From Roseisalinus antarcticus (GTDB lineage: Bacteria; Pseudomonadota; Alphaproteobacteria; Rhodobacterales; Rhodobacteraceae), in the NCBI RefSeq assembly GCF_900172355.1, contig NZ_FWFZ01000013.1, positions 40,872 to 104,871 on the forward strand: a stretch of DNA of 64,000 nucleotides. Reading direction: 5' to 3'. The translations under genes were made by a program, and so were the position numbers. Positions 20,698 to 30,563 of this stretch are shown here, one piece after another. Below the pieces are notes generated by a model that was not told the DNA's origin, ran no database searches, and saw nothing but the letters and a program-made list of their open reading frames with translations. The stretch's first letter is position 1. Every line of letters starts with the position of its first letter.

Positions 20698-21867
20698 TCA
20701 GGCTGCGAAGTAGTCCGACAGGATGCGGGTGTAGATCGCCTTGAGTTGGGCGATGTCATCCACCGGCACACGCTCGTCCACCTGGTGCATGGTCTTGCCG
20801 ACCAGGCCGCATTCGACCACCGGGCAGTGATCCTTGACAAAGCGCGCATCGGAGGTGCCGCCCGTGGTGGACAGCTCGGGGGTCACGCCGGTGACCGCCG
20901 TGACCGCGGCGGCGACGAGGTCGGACAGCGCCCCCGGGGGGGTTATGAACGCCTCGCCGGAATTCTTGACCTCCATGTCGATCTGGACGCCGAAGGTATC
21001 GGCGACCGAGGCGGCCTCTTGCCGGAGCCAGTCGGAGAGGGCGGCGCCGGAATGCAGGTCGTTGTAGCGGATGTTGACGGTCGACCGGGTCTCGGCCGGG
21101 ATCACGTTGGTGGCCGGGTTGCCGGTGTCGATCGTGACCACGGCAAGCGTCGAGGGATCGAAATGGTCGGTGCCGTGATCGAGGTTGCTGGTCGAGAGGC
21201 TGTCCATCAGCCGGGCCATCGCCGGCAGCGGGTTGCAGGCCCGGTGCGGATAGGCCGCGTGGCCCTGCACCCCGCGCACGGTGAAGAAGGCCGACAGCGA
21301 GCCGCGGCGCCCGATCTTGATCATCTGTCCCATGTGGTCGGGCGACGTGGGTTCTCCCACCAGGCAGACCGACATCGCCTCTCCCTGCGCGGCCATCCAG
21401 TCCAGCAGGGCGCGGGTGCCGTCCTGCGCATCGCCCTCTTCGTCGCCGGTGATGGCGAGCACCACGGCGCCGCTCTCGGGCGGTGTTTCGCGCACGAAAT
21501 CCACGGCGGCGGCCACGAAGGCCGCGACGCCGGATTTCATGTCCACGGCGCCCCGGCCCCAGAGCACACCGTCCCGGATCTCGGCGCCAAAGGGATCGAC
21601 GCTCCAGGCCGCGGCATCGCCCACGGGCACCACGTCCGTATGGCCGTTGAAGCCGAAGCTTCGCGCCGCGCCTTTCGGCCCCCAGCGGGCGAACAGATTG
21701 CACACGCCACCGCGATCGACCCGGCTGCAATCGAAGCCGGCGGCGGTGAGCAGGCGCTCCAGCAGCCGGAGTGCGCCGCCCTCTTCGGGCGTGACGGAGG
21801 CGCAGCGGACAAGATCGGCGGTGAGGGCGACGAGGTCGACCTGGTCGGGCAGGGTCTGGTGGGACAC
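20698..21867 (-). CDS. dapE: Succinyl-diaminopimelate desuccinylase
   Basis: 389 residues, M20 metallopeptidase family. It releases succinate from N-succinyl-LL-diaminopimelate in lysine and peptidoglycan precursor synthesis. The dizinc site is visible in [14 protein letters not shown] (His and Asp), [16 protein letters not shown] (bridging Asp) and [15 protein letters not shown] (Glu-Glu). The C-terminal [20 protein letters not shown] block is characteristic of DapE. It shares the lysine succinylase route with dapD 2 kb to the right on the same strand. Confidence 0.95.
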   Translation of the reverse strand: MSHQTLPDQVDLVALTADLVRCASVTPEEGGALRLLERLLTAAGFDCSRVDRGGVCNLFARWGPKGAARSFGFNGHTDVVPVGDAAAWSVDPFGAEIRDGVLWGRGAVDMKSGVAAFVAAAVDFVRETPPESGAVVLAITGDEEGDAQDGTRALLDWMAAQGEAMSVCLVGEPTSPDHMGQMIKIGRRGSLSAFFTVRGVQGHAAYPHRACNPLPAMARLMDSLSTSNLDHGTDHFDPSTLAVVTIDTGNPATNVIPAETRSTVNIRYNDLHSGAALSDWLRQEAASVADTFGVQIDMEVKNSGEAFITPPGALSDLVAAAVTAVTGVTPELSTTGGTSDARFVKDHCPVVECGLVGKTMHQVDERVPVDDIAQLKAIYTRILSDYFAA

Positions 21868-22122
21868 GGCGAGGCTCCTTTGTCATTGCGGTATCGCGCC
21901 GTCGCGCGGGCTGCAATCACTTGTGGCCGGGGCGCGACAGATCCGAGGCCATGGCACGGGGCGCGAGCCGCGATGCCTGACAGTCCGACGCCGTGCGCGT
22001 AGCGTGGCGGCCAGTCATCGACCCTGTGACAGGACAGGCATGCAAGCGTCAGCAGAGAGCTTTCGACCTCGCGACGGCGGGGCGCCCGCTCCGGCGCAGG
22101 TCATCCTGCGGGGGCTCCTTGC

Positions 22123-23193
22123 ATGAGTTGGGTTGCGCTGCGCGGCGCCCTCGACAAGGATTTCGCGCCCAACGGCCTTGGGCGCCGGGGCGAGGCGATC
22201 CTGTTTGACGCGCCGATGGTGCGCGGGTCGCTGCTGGTGGACTGGCGGCCAGATCCGGGCGAGGCGGCGCAACCGATCCTGACCTATCGCGCCCAAGCGC
22301 CATGGGACGCCGGGCTTTGCCTTTCACGAGAGAGCGACGGGCCGCTGCGGCTGCGGACCTGGCAAGGCGCAGATGTCGCCGAGGCGCACCTGCCGGTGGG
22401 CACGATCCGGCCGATGGAAGACATGGCGATCCTCTACACCTGGGACGCGCCGGAGCGGGCCGGCCGTCTGCGCCTTCTGGACCGAGGGGGGCGGCTGCGG
22501 GCCGAGACGGCGGTGGCGGCACCTGTCCCGCTGAGCTGGCGCGACGCGGCGCGGATCGGGCGGGATACCGACCTCTGCACCCTTGGCCCCGGCGTCGGCC
22601 TTGCCGCGCTCGCGGACCATGTGACGCCCATCGGCCCCTGGCCCGGCCTCGCCGCCGAGACACCCGTGATGACAACGCGCGGGCGGCGGCCGGTATCGAC
22701 CCTCAGGACCGGGGACATGGTCGTGACCCATGGCGGGCAGGAGGCCCAGGTCCGCTGGTGCGCGTCGATCGGACTGCCGGCGCGCGGGGCGCTGGCGCCG
22801 GTGTTGCTGCGGGCGCCGTTTCGGGGTCTGACGCAGGATATCGTCGTCGCGCCCTGGCAGGACGTGGCCTTGTCGGGGTCGCAGGTCGAATACCTCTTCG
22901 GTGCCGACCGGGTGCGCTGCGCCGCCGGCGATCTTCTCGACAAGACCCGGAGGCTGCCCGCCGACGGGCTTGCGCTGCATCGGTTCTGGAATGTGCTGCT
23001 GGATCAGCCCGGCATGCTGCTGGACGTGGCCGGCTTGCCGGTGCTGCCGCTTGCCCTCGGCCCGGCCGGGGACCTGCGCCACTCTGTTCTGGGACAGATG
23101 CCGCCGGAGCTTTCGCCGGCAGATCGCGGCGGGGCCAGCCTGCGCCCCCTCGATATCCACGAGGTGCGGGGGGTTCTGGCGCGGCGCGGCTGA
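22123..23193 (+). CDS. Hint (hedgehog/intein)-domain protein, apparently lacking the nucleophile
   Basis: 356 residues, no signal peptide. An N-terminal beta-rich region (about 1-165) resembles the jelly-roll part found in rhodobacterial Hint proteins. A Hint_2-like domain begins near residue 178: ETPVMTTRGRRPVSTLRTGD then MVVTHGGQEAQVRWCASIG, and ends in VDxxHxxR-like DGLALHRFWNVLLDQPGML. The Cys or Ser nucleophile that usually precedes the first strand is not visible; Ala-Ala-Glu-Thr stands there instead. Self-cleavage is therefore doubtful. Related full-length proteins are often secreted and calcium-binding; the function is unknown here. Confidence 0.7.
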   Translation: MSWVALRGALDKDFAPNGLGRRGEAILFDAPMVRGSLLVDWRPDPGEAAQPILTYRAQAPWDAGLCLSRESDGPLRLRTWQGADVAEAHLPVGTIRPMEDMAILYTWDAPERAGRLRLLDRGGRLRAETAVAAPVPLSWRDAARIGRDTDLCTLGPGVGLAALADHVTPIGPWPGLAAETPVMTTRGRRPVSTLRTGDMVVTHGGQEAQVRWCASIGLPARGALAPVLLRAPFRGLTQDIVVAPWQDVALSGSQVEYLFGADRVRCAAGDLLDKTRRLPADGLALHRFWNVLLDQPGMLLDVAGLPVLPLALGPAGDLRHSVLGQMPPELSPADRGGASLRPLDIHEVRGVLARRG

Positions 23194-23195
23194 GG

Positions 23196-23519
23196 TCAGT
23201 CGAAGAATGGCGTCATCTGCGCGACGATCACCGAGTTCTCTTCCAGGGCCCGCTGCATCAGGGCGCGTTCGTCGTCCGAGATGTCGTGGCCCTCGTCTTC
23301 ACGCTCCTTCAAAGTGCCATAGCCGGAGACGTCCAGCGGCGCGAGGTCGGCCTGCTTGAGGATCGCTACGGTTTCGCGCACGGCCTCGGCCTCGTCCACG
23401 CCGGAGGCATAGACCATCAGCGCCGCGCCGGTGGCGGTCTTGGGCAGGCCGTCTCCGGTCTTGCGGCCGACCTCCACGAGAAGCGTGAAGACCTGTTGTT
23501 TGCTGGCACCCTTGCTCAT
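23196..23519 (-). CDS. Small conserved-type hypothetical protein, 107 residues
   Basis: I do not recognise a named family. It is soluble, acidic and mostly helical, with MSKGASKQQVFTLLVEVG at the start, a central VDEAEAVRETVAILKQADL helix and an acidic segment (KEREDEGHDISDDERALMQR). The tail EENSVIVAQMTPFFD abuts the stop of the convergent Hint gene, 2 bp away. Confidence 0.65.
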   Translation of the reverse strand: MSKGASKQQVFTLLVEVGRKTGDGLPKTATGAALMVYASGVDEAEAVRETVAILKQADLAPLDVSGYGTLKEREDEGHDISDDERALMQRALEENSVIVAQMTPFFD

Positions 23520-23571
23520 GCCCTGCGGCTAGCATGTCATGCGCGCCCGTGCCAGATCCCTCGATCGGCGG

Positions 23572-23814
23572 TCAGGTGACCTTGCGCCAGCCCCAGATCA
23601 GAAGACAGGCGCCCGCCGCGCCGACGATGAGCTGCGGCAACCAGGCCTCGGCGGCGTAGATGCCCAGGAACCGCAGGATGCCGTTCAGGACGATGGCGCC
23701 CAGAATGCCGATCAGGATATTGCCGATCAGGCCGGTGCCCGCGTTCATGATGCTGCTGGCGATTCAGCCGGCGAGCCCGCCGATGATAATCGCGCCGAAA
23801 AATCCGATACCCAT
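23572..23814 (-). pseudogene. GlsB/YeaQ/YmgE-family small membrane protein interrupted by an in-frame TGA
   Basis: The frame begins ATG at 23814 after a GAGGGACACC leader and reads MGIGFFGAIIIGGLAG, then TGA at 23764-23766, then IASSIMNAGTGLIGNILIG and on to an ordinary stop at 23572. The whole would be 80 residues with three membrane segments, the usual GlsB/YeaQ length. Family members normally have Trp here (GWIAS or GWLAS), so a single TGG-to-TGA change explains the break. The rest of the frame looks intact, so the mutation is recent, a sequencing error, or bypassed. An internal ATG six codons later could restart translation but would lose the first membrane helix. Confidence 0.8.
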
Positions 23815-23909
23815 GGTGTCCCTCTTTCCTGTTCTGGTCGCTACTCAAACGCCGCTTGGCGCCACAAGTTCCGCGGGACACCGCCCGGGCGCGGACAGGC
23901 CGGGCCGGG

Positions 23910-24737
<828 letters not shown>

Positions 24738-24948
24738 GGGGCAGGTTCCTCGGGCGTTGTCTCTGGACCGCCTTTTGCCCGAACCCCCGCCCCGGCGCAA
24801 TCGCGGGCGCACCCGGGGCCTTCGTCGAAAATTGCGGGCAAAGGCCACGATCCTGCCACGGAGGGGGCCGGAGCAGGCCCCCGGCCCACGGGACAGTCGC
24901 CCTCGGACCCGCGGACGCATCAGTCGGACGCCTCAACAGGAGACAGAC

Positions 24949-25221
24949 ATGACACGCCTTTTTCTTGCCGCCGCCGTCGCACTCACCGGCGTAGCGCCCC
25001 TTGCGGCCGGTGCGCAGACGCTCTCGACCCGCAGCCAGTCGGTCGCCCCGCCCGCAAGCTATACAGCGCAGCACTGGACCGACCCGCGCACCGGCTGTTC
25101 CTATTCCCGCGCCCAGGCGCCGGGATACGCGCCCACATGGCACCTGATCATGAACGGCGCGCAGATCGGATTGACCAATGCCCGCGCGGGCTGCGCCGGA
25201 ATGCTGACCTCTCGCAACTGA
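24949..25221 (+). CDS. Small secreted hypothetical protein
   Basis: 90 residues. A clear signal peptide (MTRLFLAAAVALTGVAPLAA, cleavage probably near GAQ) leaves a mature domain of about 67 residues. It has two Cys residues (RTGCSYSRA and RAGCAGML) that could form one disulfide, and Trp/Tyr-rich segments. The frame is preceded by CAGGAGAC, a good binding site. No family is recognised. Confidence 0.65.
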   Translation: MTRLFLAAAVALTGVAPLAAGAQTLSTRSQSVAPPASYTAQHWTDPRTGCSYSRAQAPGYAPTWHLIMNGAQIGLTNARAGCAGMLTSRN

Positions 25222-25285
25222 TCCGGCATGGGCCCGCCCGCCGCCCGGCGTCGATGGCTGCGTCGCGCGGAATGGTGTGCGCCCT

Positions 25286-26212
25286 TCAGGCCACCGCGGG
25301 CGCCGGGTTGGCGCCGCAGACCAGCACGGCGACCTTCTCTCCGGGCTCCGGCCGGTAGACGCCGGAGCGCAGGACAGCCAGCGCCGTGGCCCCCGCGGGC
25401 TCCACCACCTGCCGCAGGCCCCGCCAGAGGGCGTCCTGCGCCTCGGCGATGGCCTCGTCGGTGACCAGCAGGCTTTCGACCCCGAACTGCCGGGCCAGAT
25501 CGTAGCAGATGGTGCCGATCCGCCGGGCACCCAGCGCATTGGCCGCGATCCCGCCGACCTCGACCTCGGCGTCCGGCCCGTCGCGCAGGGCGGTCCAGAG
25601 CGTCGGGGCAAGCTCGGGCTCGACCGCGATGACCTTGCGCCGGCCCTGCAACCAGGCCATCGCGCCCGCGATCAGCCCGCCGCCGCCGACAGCGATGATG
25701 ACGGTGTCCGCATCCAGCCCCTGCTCTTCCCATTCCAGCGTGCAGGTCCCCTGCCCCGCGACCGTGCCGAAGCCGTCATAGGCATGGACCTGCATCGCGC
25801 CGGTCTCGGCCTCAAAGGCGCGGGCGAGCTTCAGCGCATCGGCATAGGCGCCGGGCACGACCTCGAGGTCGGCCCCGGTCTCGCGGATCAGGCCGATCTT
25901 CGCCGGCCCGGCGATCTCGGGCACGTAGATCCGGGCGCGATGGCCCAGCGCACGGGCGGCAAAGGCCACCGACGCGCCGTGATTGCCCCCCGACGCGGCC
26001 ACGACCCCGGCCTCGGGGACCGGTTGCGTCAGCAAGGTGTAGAACGCGCCGCGCACCTTGAAGACGCCGGTCTTCTGGGTGTTCTCCAGCTTGACCTGCA
26101 GCGACATGCCTTCGGTCAGCATGTCGGTCTGCATCACCGGCGTCCGGTGGACGTGTGGCGCGATCAGCGCGGCGGCGGCGCGGATGTCATCTTGGCCGGG
26201 CAATTGGGTCAA
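25286..26212 (-). CDS. Threonine/serine dehydratase-like PLP enzyme
   Basis: 308 residues, fold-type II PLP family. The PLP lysine is in TGVFKVRGAFYTLL, the phosphate-binding loop is VGGGGLIAGAMAW, and ASGGNHGASVAFAARALGH is the usual substrate loop. It lacks the C-terminal ACT domain of biosynthetic IlvA, so it is closer to catabolic dehydratases or serine racemase-like enzymes. The start is probably TTG at 26212 with AGGAG upstream, giving MTQLPGQDDIRAAAALIAPH; a longer frame to 26296 has no family match. Confidence 0.85.
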   Translation of the reverse strand: MTQLPGQDDIRAAAALIAPHVHRTPVMQTDMLTEGMSLQVKLENTQKTGVFKVRGAFYTLLTQPVPEAGVVAASGGNHGASVAFAARALGHRARIYVPEIAGPAKIGLIRETGADLEVVPGAYADALKLARAFEAETGAMQVHAYDGFGTVAGQGTCTLEWEEQGLDADTVIIAVGGGGLIAGAMAWLQGRRKVIAVEPELAPTLWTALRDGPDAEVEVGGIAANALGARRIGTICYDLARQFGVESLLVTDEAIAEAQDALWRGLRQVVEPAGATALAVLRSGVYRPEPGEKVAVLVCGANPAPAVA

Positions 26213-26294
26213 GGCTATACTCCTGCGGGACTTCCCAGGTTGGCTTATGGCGCGGACACTGCCATCAAAAGGCAGCCGCCAACAAGGAGCCGTC

Positions 26295-27161
26295 ATGGAA
26301 GACAGCCAACGTCACCCTTTCCGCCACAGCCGCGAGGACCGCGAGGCGACCGAGCATGTGCCGGCGACGCCGCAGGCGCTCTCGCCCAGCTACCGGCTCG
26401 CCTTCGACGATGTCGATTTCCTCATGCGCGAGGAATTGCGGCCTGTCCGGCTGCAGCTGGAGCTTCTTAAGGCCGAGCTGGCGATGGATGACGCCGGGGT
26501 GAACTCCACCATCGTGCTGTTCGGCGGGGCGCGGATACCGTCTCCGGCGAACCGGGACACCGCCCGCACCAGGACGCTGGCCGACCTGTCGGAATTCTAC
26601 GAGGACGCGCGCCGCTTTGCCCGGATCGTGACGGAACGCTCGCTGGCCAATGGCGGGCACGAGGATGTCATCGTCACCGGCGGAGGGCCGGGGGTGATGG
26701 AGGCGGGGAACCTGGGCGCGTCCGAGGCGGGCGGACGCTCGATCGGTCTGAACATCGTGCTGCCCCATGAACAGGCGCCCAACCCCTACGTGACGCCGGA
26801 ACTGTGCTTCAACTTCCACTATTTCGCGATCCGCAAGATGCACTTCCTGATGCGGGCCCGCGCGATCTGCGTTTTTCCCGGCGGGTTCGGCACGCTGGAC
26901 GAGCTGTTCGAAAGCCTGACCCTGATCCAGACCGGCCGGATGGAGCAGGTGCCCGTCCTGCTGTTCGGCCGCAGTTTCTGGGAGAAGATCGTCAACTGGG
27001 ACGCGCTGAGCGAGGCCGGCACGATCTCTCCCGACGACCTCAAGCTCTTTCGCTATGTCGAGACCGCCGAAGAGGCGCTGGAGGCCATCGACACCTGGAG
27101 GGCGCGGGCCACAAGCGCCACGCCATCCCCGGCCGCTGATCAGCGCCCCCGGGGGCGCTGA
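26295..27161 (+). CDS. LOG-family protein (TIGR00730), nucleoside-5'-monophosphate phosphoribohydrolase-like
   Basis: 288 residues. The core has VLFGGARIPSPANRD, the VTGGGPGVMEAGNLGASEAG Rossmann loop and the family signature CVFPGGFGTLDELFE (PGGxGTxxE). Characterised members release the free base from cytokinin riboside monophosphates or AMP. The N-terminal 90 residues are longer than in short LOG proteins, as in the larger bacterial subgroup. An AAGGAG site precedes ATG. The last codons lie inside a perfect 34-bp palindrome shared with the next, convergent gene. Confidence 0.88.
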   Translation: MEDSQRHPFRHSREDREATEHVPATPQALSPSYRLAFDDVDFLMREELRPVRLQLELLKAELAMDDAGVNSTIVLFGGARIPSPANRDTARTRTLADLSEFYEDARRFARIVTERSLANGGHEDVIVTGGGPGVMEAGNLGASEAGGRSIGLNIVLPHEQAPNPYVTPELCFNFHYFAIRKMHFLMRARAICVFPGGFGTLDELFESLTLIQTGRMEQVPVLLFGRSFWEKIVNWDALSEAGTISPDDLKLFRYVETAEEALEAIDTWRARATSATPSPAADQRPRGR

Positions 27162-27167
27162 TCAGCG
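27134..27167. terminator. Perfect 34-bp palindrome spanning two abutting stop codons
   Basis: Each arm is 17 bases (CGCTGATCAGCGCCCCC-like with its exact complement), centred between 27150 and 27151 with no loop. The stop codons of the LOG gene (27159-27161) and of the convergent dehydrogenase gene (27162-27164) both sit in the right arm. It probably ends transcription from both sides, although no T-run follows on either strand. Confidence 0.8.
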
Positions 27168-28280
27168 TGGGATCCAGGTGCCCCCGGCGGCCGCGCTTTC
27201 GATGCAGGCCTCGATGAACCACATCCCCTCCAGCCCCGCGCCGATTCCGGGCAGCAGCGCACCGTCGCCCTTGCCCTGGATGAGGTCCGCCGCATCGGCA
27301 TAGATCGTGGCAAAGCCCTCCAGGTAGCCCTCGGGGTGGCCCGGCGGGACACGGGTCCAGTCCCCCGCACCCGCGCCAAGACCGGCGCCGCCGCGGGTGA
27401 TCAGGCGCTTGGGCTCTCCGAACGGGGTGAAGGTCATCAGGTTGGGGTTTTCCTGCGCCCAGGAGATCCCGCCCTTGTCGCCATAGACCCGGAGGGTCAG
27501 CGCGTTCTCGTTGCCGACCGCCACCTGGGACGCCCAGAGCATGCCCCGCGCCCCGCCCGTCATCCGCAGCAGGACATGGGCGTTGTCATCGACCTGCCGC
27601 CCCGGCGCGAAGGCCTGCAGATCGGCCATCAGCGCCTCGGGGGCGAGCCCGGTGACAAAGGTCGCGAGGTTGAGCGCATGGGTGCCGATGTCGCCGATCG
27701 CCCCGCCGCCGCCGGTCTTGGACGGATCGACGCGCCAGGCGGCCTGCTTGTTGCCGTCGTCCTCTTTCCGGCTCAGCCAGTCCTGCGCGTATTCGGCCTG
27801 GACCACGCGGATCGTGCCCAGATCGCCGTCGGCGACCATCTGCCTTGCCTGACGGATCAGCGGATAGCCGGTGTAATTGTGGGTCAGGATGAACTGCGCT
27901 TTCGAGGCCTCCACCGCCGCGGCGATCCGTTCCGCGTCGGCCATGGAGGTGGTCAGGGGCTTGTCGCAGATCACGTGGATACCGGCCTGAAGGAAGGCGA
28001 TTGCGGGGTCGGCGTGCATGTGGTTCGGGGTGACGATGCTGACCGCCTCGATCCCGTCCGCACGCGCGGCCTCGGCCTGCGCCATCTCGGCGAAATCGGC
28101 ATAGGAGCGGTCGGGCGCGATGCCCAGCTCGGCCGCCGAGGCCGCCGCCTTTTCGGGGGTCGAGGACAGCGCACCCGCCACCAGCTCGAACCGGTCGTCG
28201 ATGCGCGAGGCGATGCGGTGCACGCCACCGATGAAGGCGCCCTGCCCGCCGCCGACCATTCCCAGTCTGACCCGTCTCAT
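27162..28280 (-). CDS. Gfo/Idh/MocA-family NAD(P)-dependent sugar oxidoreductase
   Basis: 372 residues. The N-terminal Rossmann domain opens VRLGMVGGGQGAFIGGVHRI; NHMHADPAIAFLQAGIHVIC then DKPLTTSMADAE holds the catalytic Lys (DKP rather than the common EKP). The C-terminal half has AIGDIGTHALNLATFVTG with the conserved Asp and His. Family members oxidise or reduce sugar hydroxyls, often at C3 of a glycoside. The start ATG at 28280 overlaps the stop of the isomerase upstream (ATGA), so the two are made together. It belongs to the leftward arm of the glycoside locus. Confidence 0.9.
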   Translation of the reverse strand: MRRVRLGMVGGGQGAFIGGVHRIASRIDDRFELVAGALSSTPEKAAASAAELGIAPDRSYADFAEMAQAEAARADGIEAVSIVTPNHMHADPAIAFLQAGIHVICDKPLTTSMADAERIAAAVEASKAQFILTHNYTGYPLIRQARQMVADGDLGTIRVVQAEYAQDWLSRKEDDGNKQAAWRVDPSKTGGGGAIGDIGTHALNLATFVTGLAPEALMADLQAFAPGRQVDDNAHVLLRMTGGARGMLWASQVAVGNENALTLRVYGDKGGISWAQENPNLMTFTPFGEPKRLITRGGAGLGAGAGDWTRVPPGHPEGYLEGFATIYADAADLIQGKGDGALLPGIGAGLEGMWFIEACIESAAAGGTWIPR

Positions 28281-29332
28281 AGTCCCAGCATCCCCTTGAT
28301 CTGTGCCTCGTCCCGCTCGGCCCCCGCGAAATCGTCGAACGCCCTTTTCGGCACTTCGATCAGATGGGCGGCGATGAAGGGCGCGCCCTCGGCCGCACCC
28401 TGTTCGGCGGACTTGATGCAGCATTCCCATTCCAGCACGGCCCATGAGTCGTAGCCATATTGCGTGAGCTTCGAGAAGATGGCCGAGAAATCCACCTGCC
28501 CGTCGCCCAGCGACCGGAACCGTCCGGCGCGATTCGCCCAGGCCTGATAGCCGGAATAGACGCCCTGCCGCCCGTCCGGATTGAACTCGGCGTCCTTGAC
28601 GTGAAACGTGCTGATCCGGTCGTGGTAGAGGTCGATGAACGCCAGGTAATCCATCTGTTGCAGCAGGAAATGGCTCGGGTCGTAGTTGATCCGGGCGGCC
28701 GTGTGCTCCTTGACGCCATCGAGGAACATCTCCCAGGTGGCGCCGTCGTGCAGGTCTTCGCCGGGGTGCAGCTCGAACCCGATGTCCTGCCCGTGCTCGG
28801 CGTAATGGTCGAAGATCGGCGTCCAGCGTCGGGCAAGCTCTGCGAAGGCCTCTTCGATCAGGCCGGGGGGGCGCTGGGGCCAAGGATAGAGATAGGGCCA
28901 GGCGAGGGCGCCCGAAAAGCTGACCGTGTGCGACAGGCCGAGCCGCTTCGAGGCGATGGCCGCCTTCATCATCTGGTCCACGGCCCAGGCCTGCCGGGCC
29001 TTGGGGTTGCCGTGCACCTCGGCCGGGGCGAAGGCATCGAACGCGGCGTCGTAGGCCGGGTTGACCGCGACCAGCTGCCCCTGAAGATGTGTCGACAGCT
29101 CGGTGATCTCGACCCCGGCCTCGGCGCAGATGCCCTTGACCTCGTCACAGTAGTCCTGGCTATCGGCGGCGCGGGCCAGGTCGAACAGCCGCCCGTCGAA
29201 GGTCGGGATCTGCACGCCCTTGTAGCCGAGCCCCGCGGCCCATTCGGCAATGCCGCCCAGCGAATTGAACGGGGCCTCGTCGCCCGCGAACTGCGCCAGG
29301 AACAGGCCCGGCCCCTTGATTTGCGCACCCAC
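28277..29332 (-). CDS. Sugar phosphate isomerase/epimerase-family TIM-barrel protein
   Basis: About 351 residues, xylose isomerase-like AP endonuclease 2 fold. Likely metal-binding residues lie in IGFELHPGEDLHDGATWEMF, NYDPSHFLLQQMDYLAF, TFHVKDAEFNPDG and AVLEWECCIKS. Such enzymes epimerise or isomerise sugars, and several work on 3-keto-glycosides made by a Gfo/Idh/MocA partner. The GTG at 29332 has AGGAGG five bases before it; GTG at 29338 is the alternative. It overlaps the dehydrogenase gene by four bases. Confidence 0.85.
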   Translation of the reverse strand: MGAQIKGPGLFLAQFAGDEAPFNSLGGIAEWAAGLGYKGVQIPTFDGRLFDLARAADSQDYCDEVKGICAEAGVEITELSTHLQGQLVAVNPAYDAAFDAFAPAEVHGNPKARQAWAVDQMMKAAIASKRLGLSHTVSFSGALAWPYLYPWPQRPPGLIEEAFAELARRWTPIFDHYAEHGQDIGFELHPGEDLHDGATWEMFLDGVKEHTAARINYDPSHFLLQQMDYLAFIDLYHDRISTFHVKDAEFNPDGRQGVYSGYQAWANRAGRFRSLGDGQVDFSAIFSKLTQYGYDSWAVLEWECCIKSAEQGAAEGAPFIAAHLIEVPKRAFDDFAGAERDEAQIKGMLGL

Positions 29333-29371
29333 CGGCACCTCCTCGTCTTTCAGTCAGTCAAGATTGTCGCG

Positions 29372-30361
29372 TCAGCCGGTCGGAACGTCCAGCCCCTGCA
29401 ACGGCGGTTTCTCGGGATGCCTCACGGCCTGGATTGCCGCCTGCGCCAGGAACTGCCCCGCGCGGGCCACATCCTCGTGGACGGTCAGCATCTGCGGCCG
29501 GAACAGGGTCAGGAAGGGCACCGCCTCCTTTGCGATGACATCCACGTCCTCGCCCAGCCTGTGCTGCAGCGATTCCAGCGTCGCGACCGCGGCCATCGCC
29601 ACCGCAGTGGCCGAGCAGACGATTCCGTCCGTCTCGGGGAATTCGGCCAAGTGCCGGGCCACACCGAGCTGGATGTCCTCGTTGCGGTTGTCACTGGTGG
29701 TCCCCTGCATCACCCGCATTGAACAGCCCGCGGCCCGCGCCGCCCCGGTCCCGCCGTCGATCATGTTCTGGGCGTAGTTCTGGTTTCGCGGCGGCGAGAT
29801 CATCACGATGTTCCGCCGGCCCCGCATCACCAGCTTTTCGACGCCGATCCGGCCGAACGCCGTGTTGTCGAAGTCGAAATAGGGGTGGCTGTCGGCCCAG
29901 CGCGTGCGGCCGTGGGTCACGAAGGGAAAGTTCCGCTCTCGCAGATAGGCGACGCGCGGATCCTCGGGCAGGATCTGGTTCATGATCACGGCATCCGCGG
30001 AGCGGGTCTCGACGATGTAGCGAATCGGCTTCATCGGATCGTCGCTGGGAAAATAGGGCGTGATGTTCATGTGGAACGAGGTGCCCTGCATCTCGCCCGC
30101 AATGGCAGAGATCAGGCGCGCGGTGTGGTTCATCATGTCATGCTCGGTCGACAGGACCAGAGAGATGACATTCGTCCGCCCGGTCCTAAGCCGCACACCG
30201 GCGCGATTCGGGACATAGCCCAGCTCGTCGGCGATCTTGCGCACCAGGATCTTGGTCCGCGCCCCGATGTCGGGGGCGTCGTTCAGCGCCCGTGACACGG
30301 TCGGAACCGCGAGGCCGCTGATCTCGGCGATCGTCTTCAGCGTCGGCTTGACCGGCGACAT
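29372..30361 (-). CDS. LacI-family transcriptional regulator
   Basis: 329 residues from ATG 30361 (an upstream GTG at 30406 would add 15). The N-terminal LacI helix-turn-helix reads LKTIAEISGLAVPTVSRALN, followed by the hinge helix and a periplasmic-binding-protein-like sensor domain (NVISLVLSTEHDMMNH, VTHGRTRWADSHPYFDFD). It lies between an isomerase/dehydrogenase pair on its own strand and the divergent ABC/GH2 genes, so it most likely represses both arms until a sugar is bound. A candidate operator overlaps the promoter of the divergent operon. Confidence 0.9.
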   Translation of the reverse strand: MSPVKPTLKTIAEISGLAVPTVSRALNDAPDIGARTKILVRKIADELGYVPNRAGVRLRTGRTNVISLVLSTEHDMMNHTARLISAIAGEMQGTSFHMNITPYFPSDDPMKPIRYIVETRSADAVIMNQILPEDPRVAYLRERNFPFVTHGRTRWADSHPYFDFDNTAFGRIGVEKLVMRGRRNIVMISPPRNQNYAQNMIDGGTGAARAAGCSMRVMQGTTSDNRNEDIQLGVARHLAEFPETDGIVCSATAVAMAAVATLESLQHRLGEDVDVIAKEAVPFLTLFRPQMLTVHEDVARAGQFLAQAAIQAVRHPEKPPLQGLDVPTG

Positions 30362-30516
30362 GACCCTTGCCAGAGCAAGGTCTTCTTCGGTTTTCTTTGG
30401 CGCCACTGGCCGACCCCGCTCCAGACTTCCCCACTGCCCGAGTTACAGGACGAAGCAACTTCCACCAAGTAGGGCGCTTGCCCAAGAAGTCATCTCGTTT
30501 GCCACTCGAAAAACTC

Positions 30517-30563
30517 TTGAGTCCTATTTCTAAATCGATATAGCCTCTACTACAACGATTTAG
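30517..30563 (+). promoter_or_regulatory. Promoter and candidate LacI operator of the sugar ABC operon
   Basis: A sigma-70-like -35 TTGAGT (30517-30522) and -10 TATAGC (30539-30544) are 16 bp apart. TAAATCGATATA (30531-30542), a 12-bp near-palindrome with a central CG as in LacI operators, overlaps the -10. A second half, CGATTTAG (30556-30563), forms a perfect 8-bp inverted repeat with CTAAATCG (30530-30537). The promoter lies 38 bp upstream of the binding-protein start codon. Confidence 0.6.

Noticed and set aside
23764..23766. TGA as a selenocysteine codon in the GlsB-like gene
   Set aside because: The family has Trp here, the protein is not redox-active, and no SECIS-like hairpin was recognised just downstream. 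A nonsense change or error is simpler.
24738..24920. N-terminal extension of dapD
   Set aside because: The 61 extra codons are Arg-rich, have no binding site and no family match; dapD starts normally at 24737.
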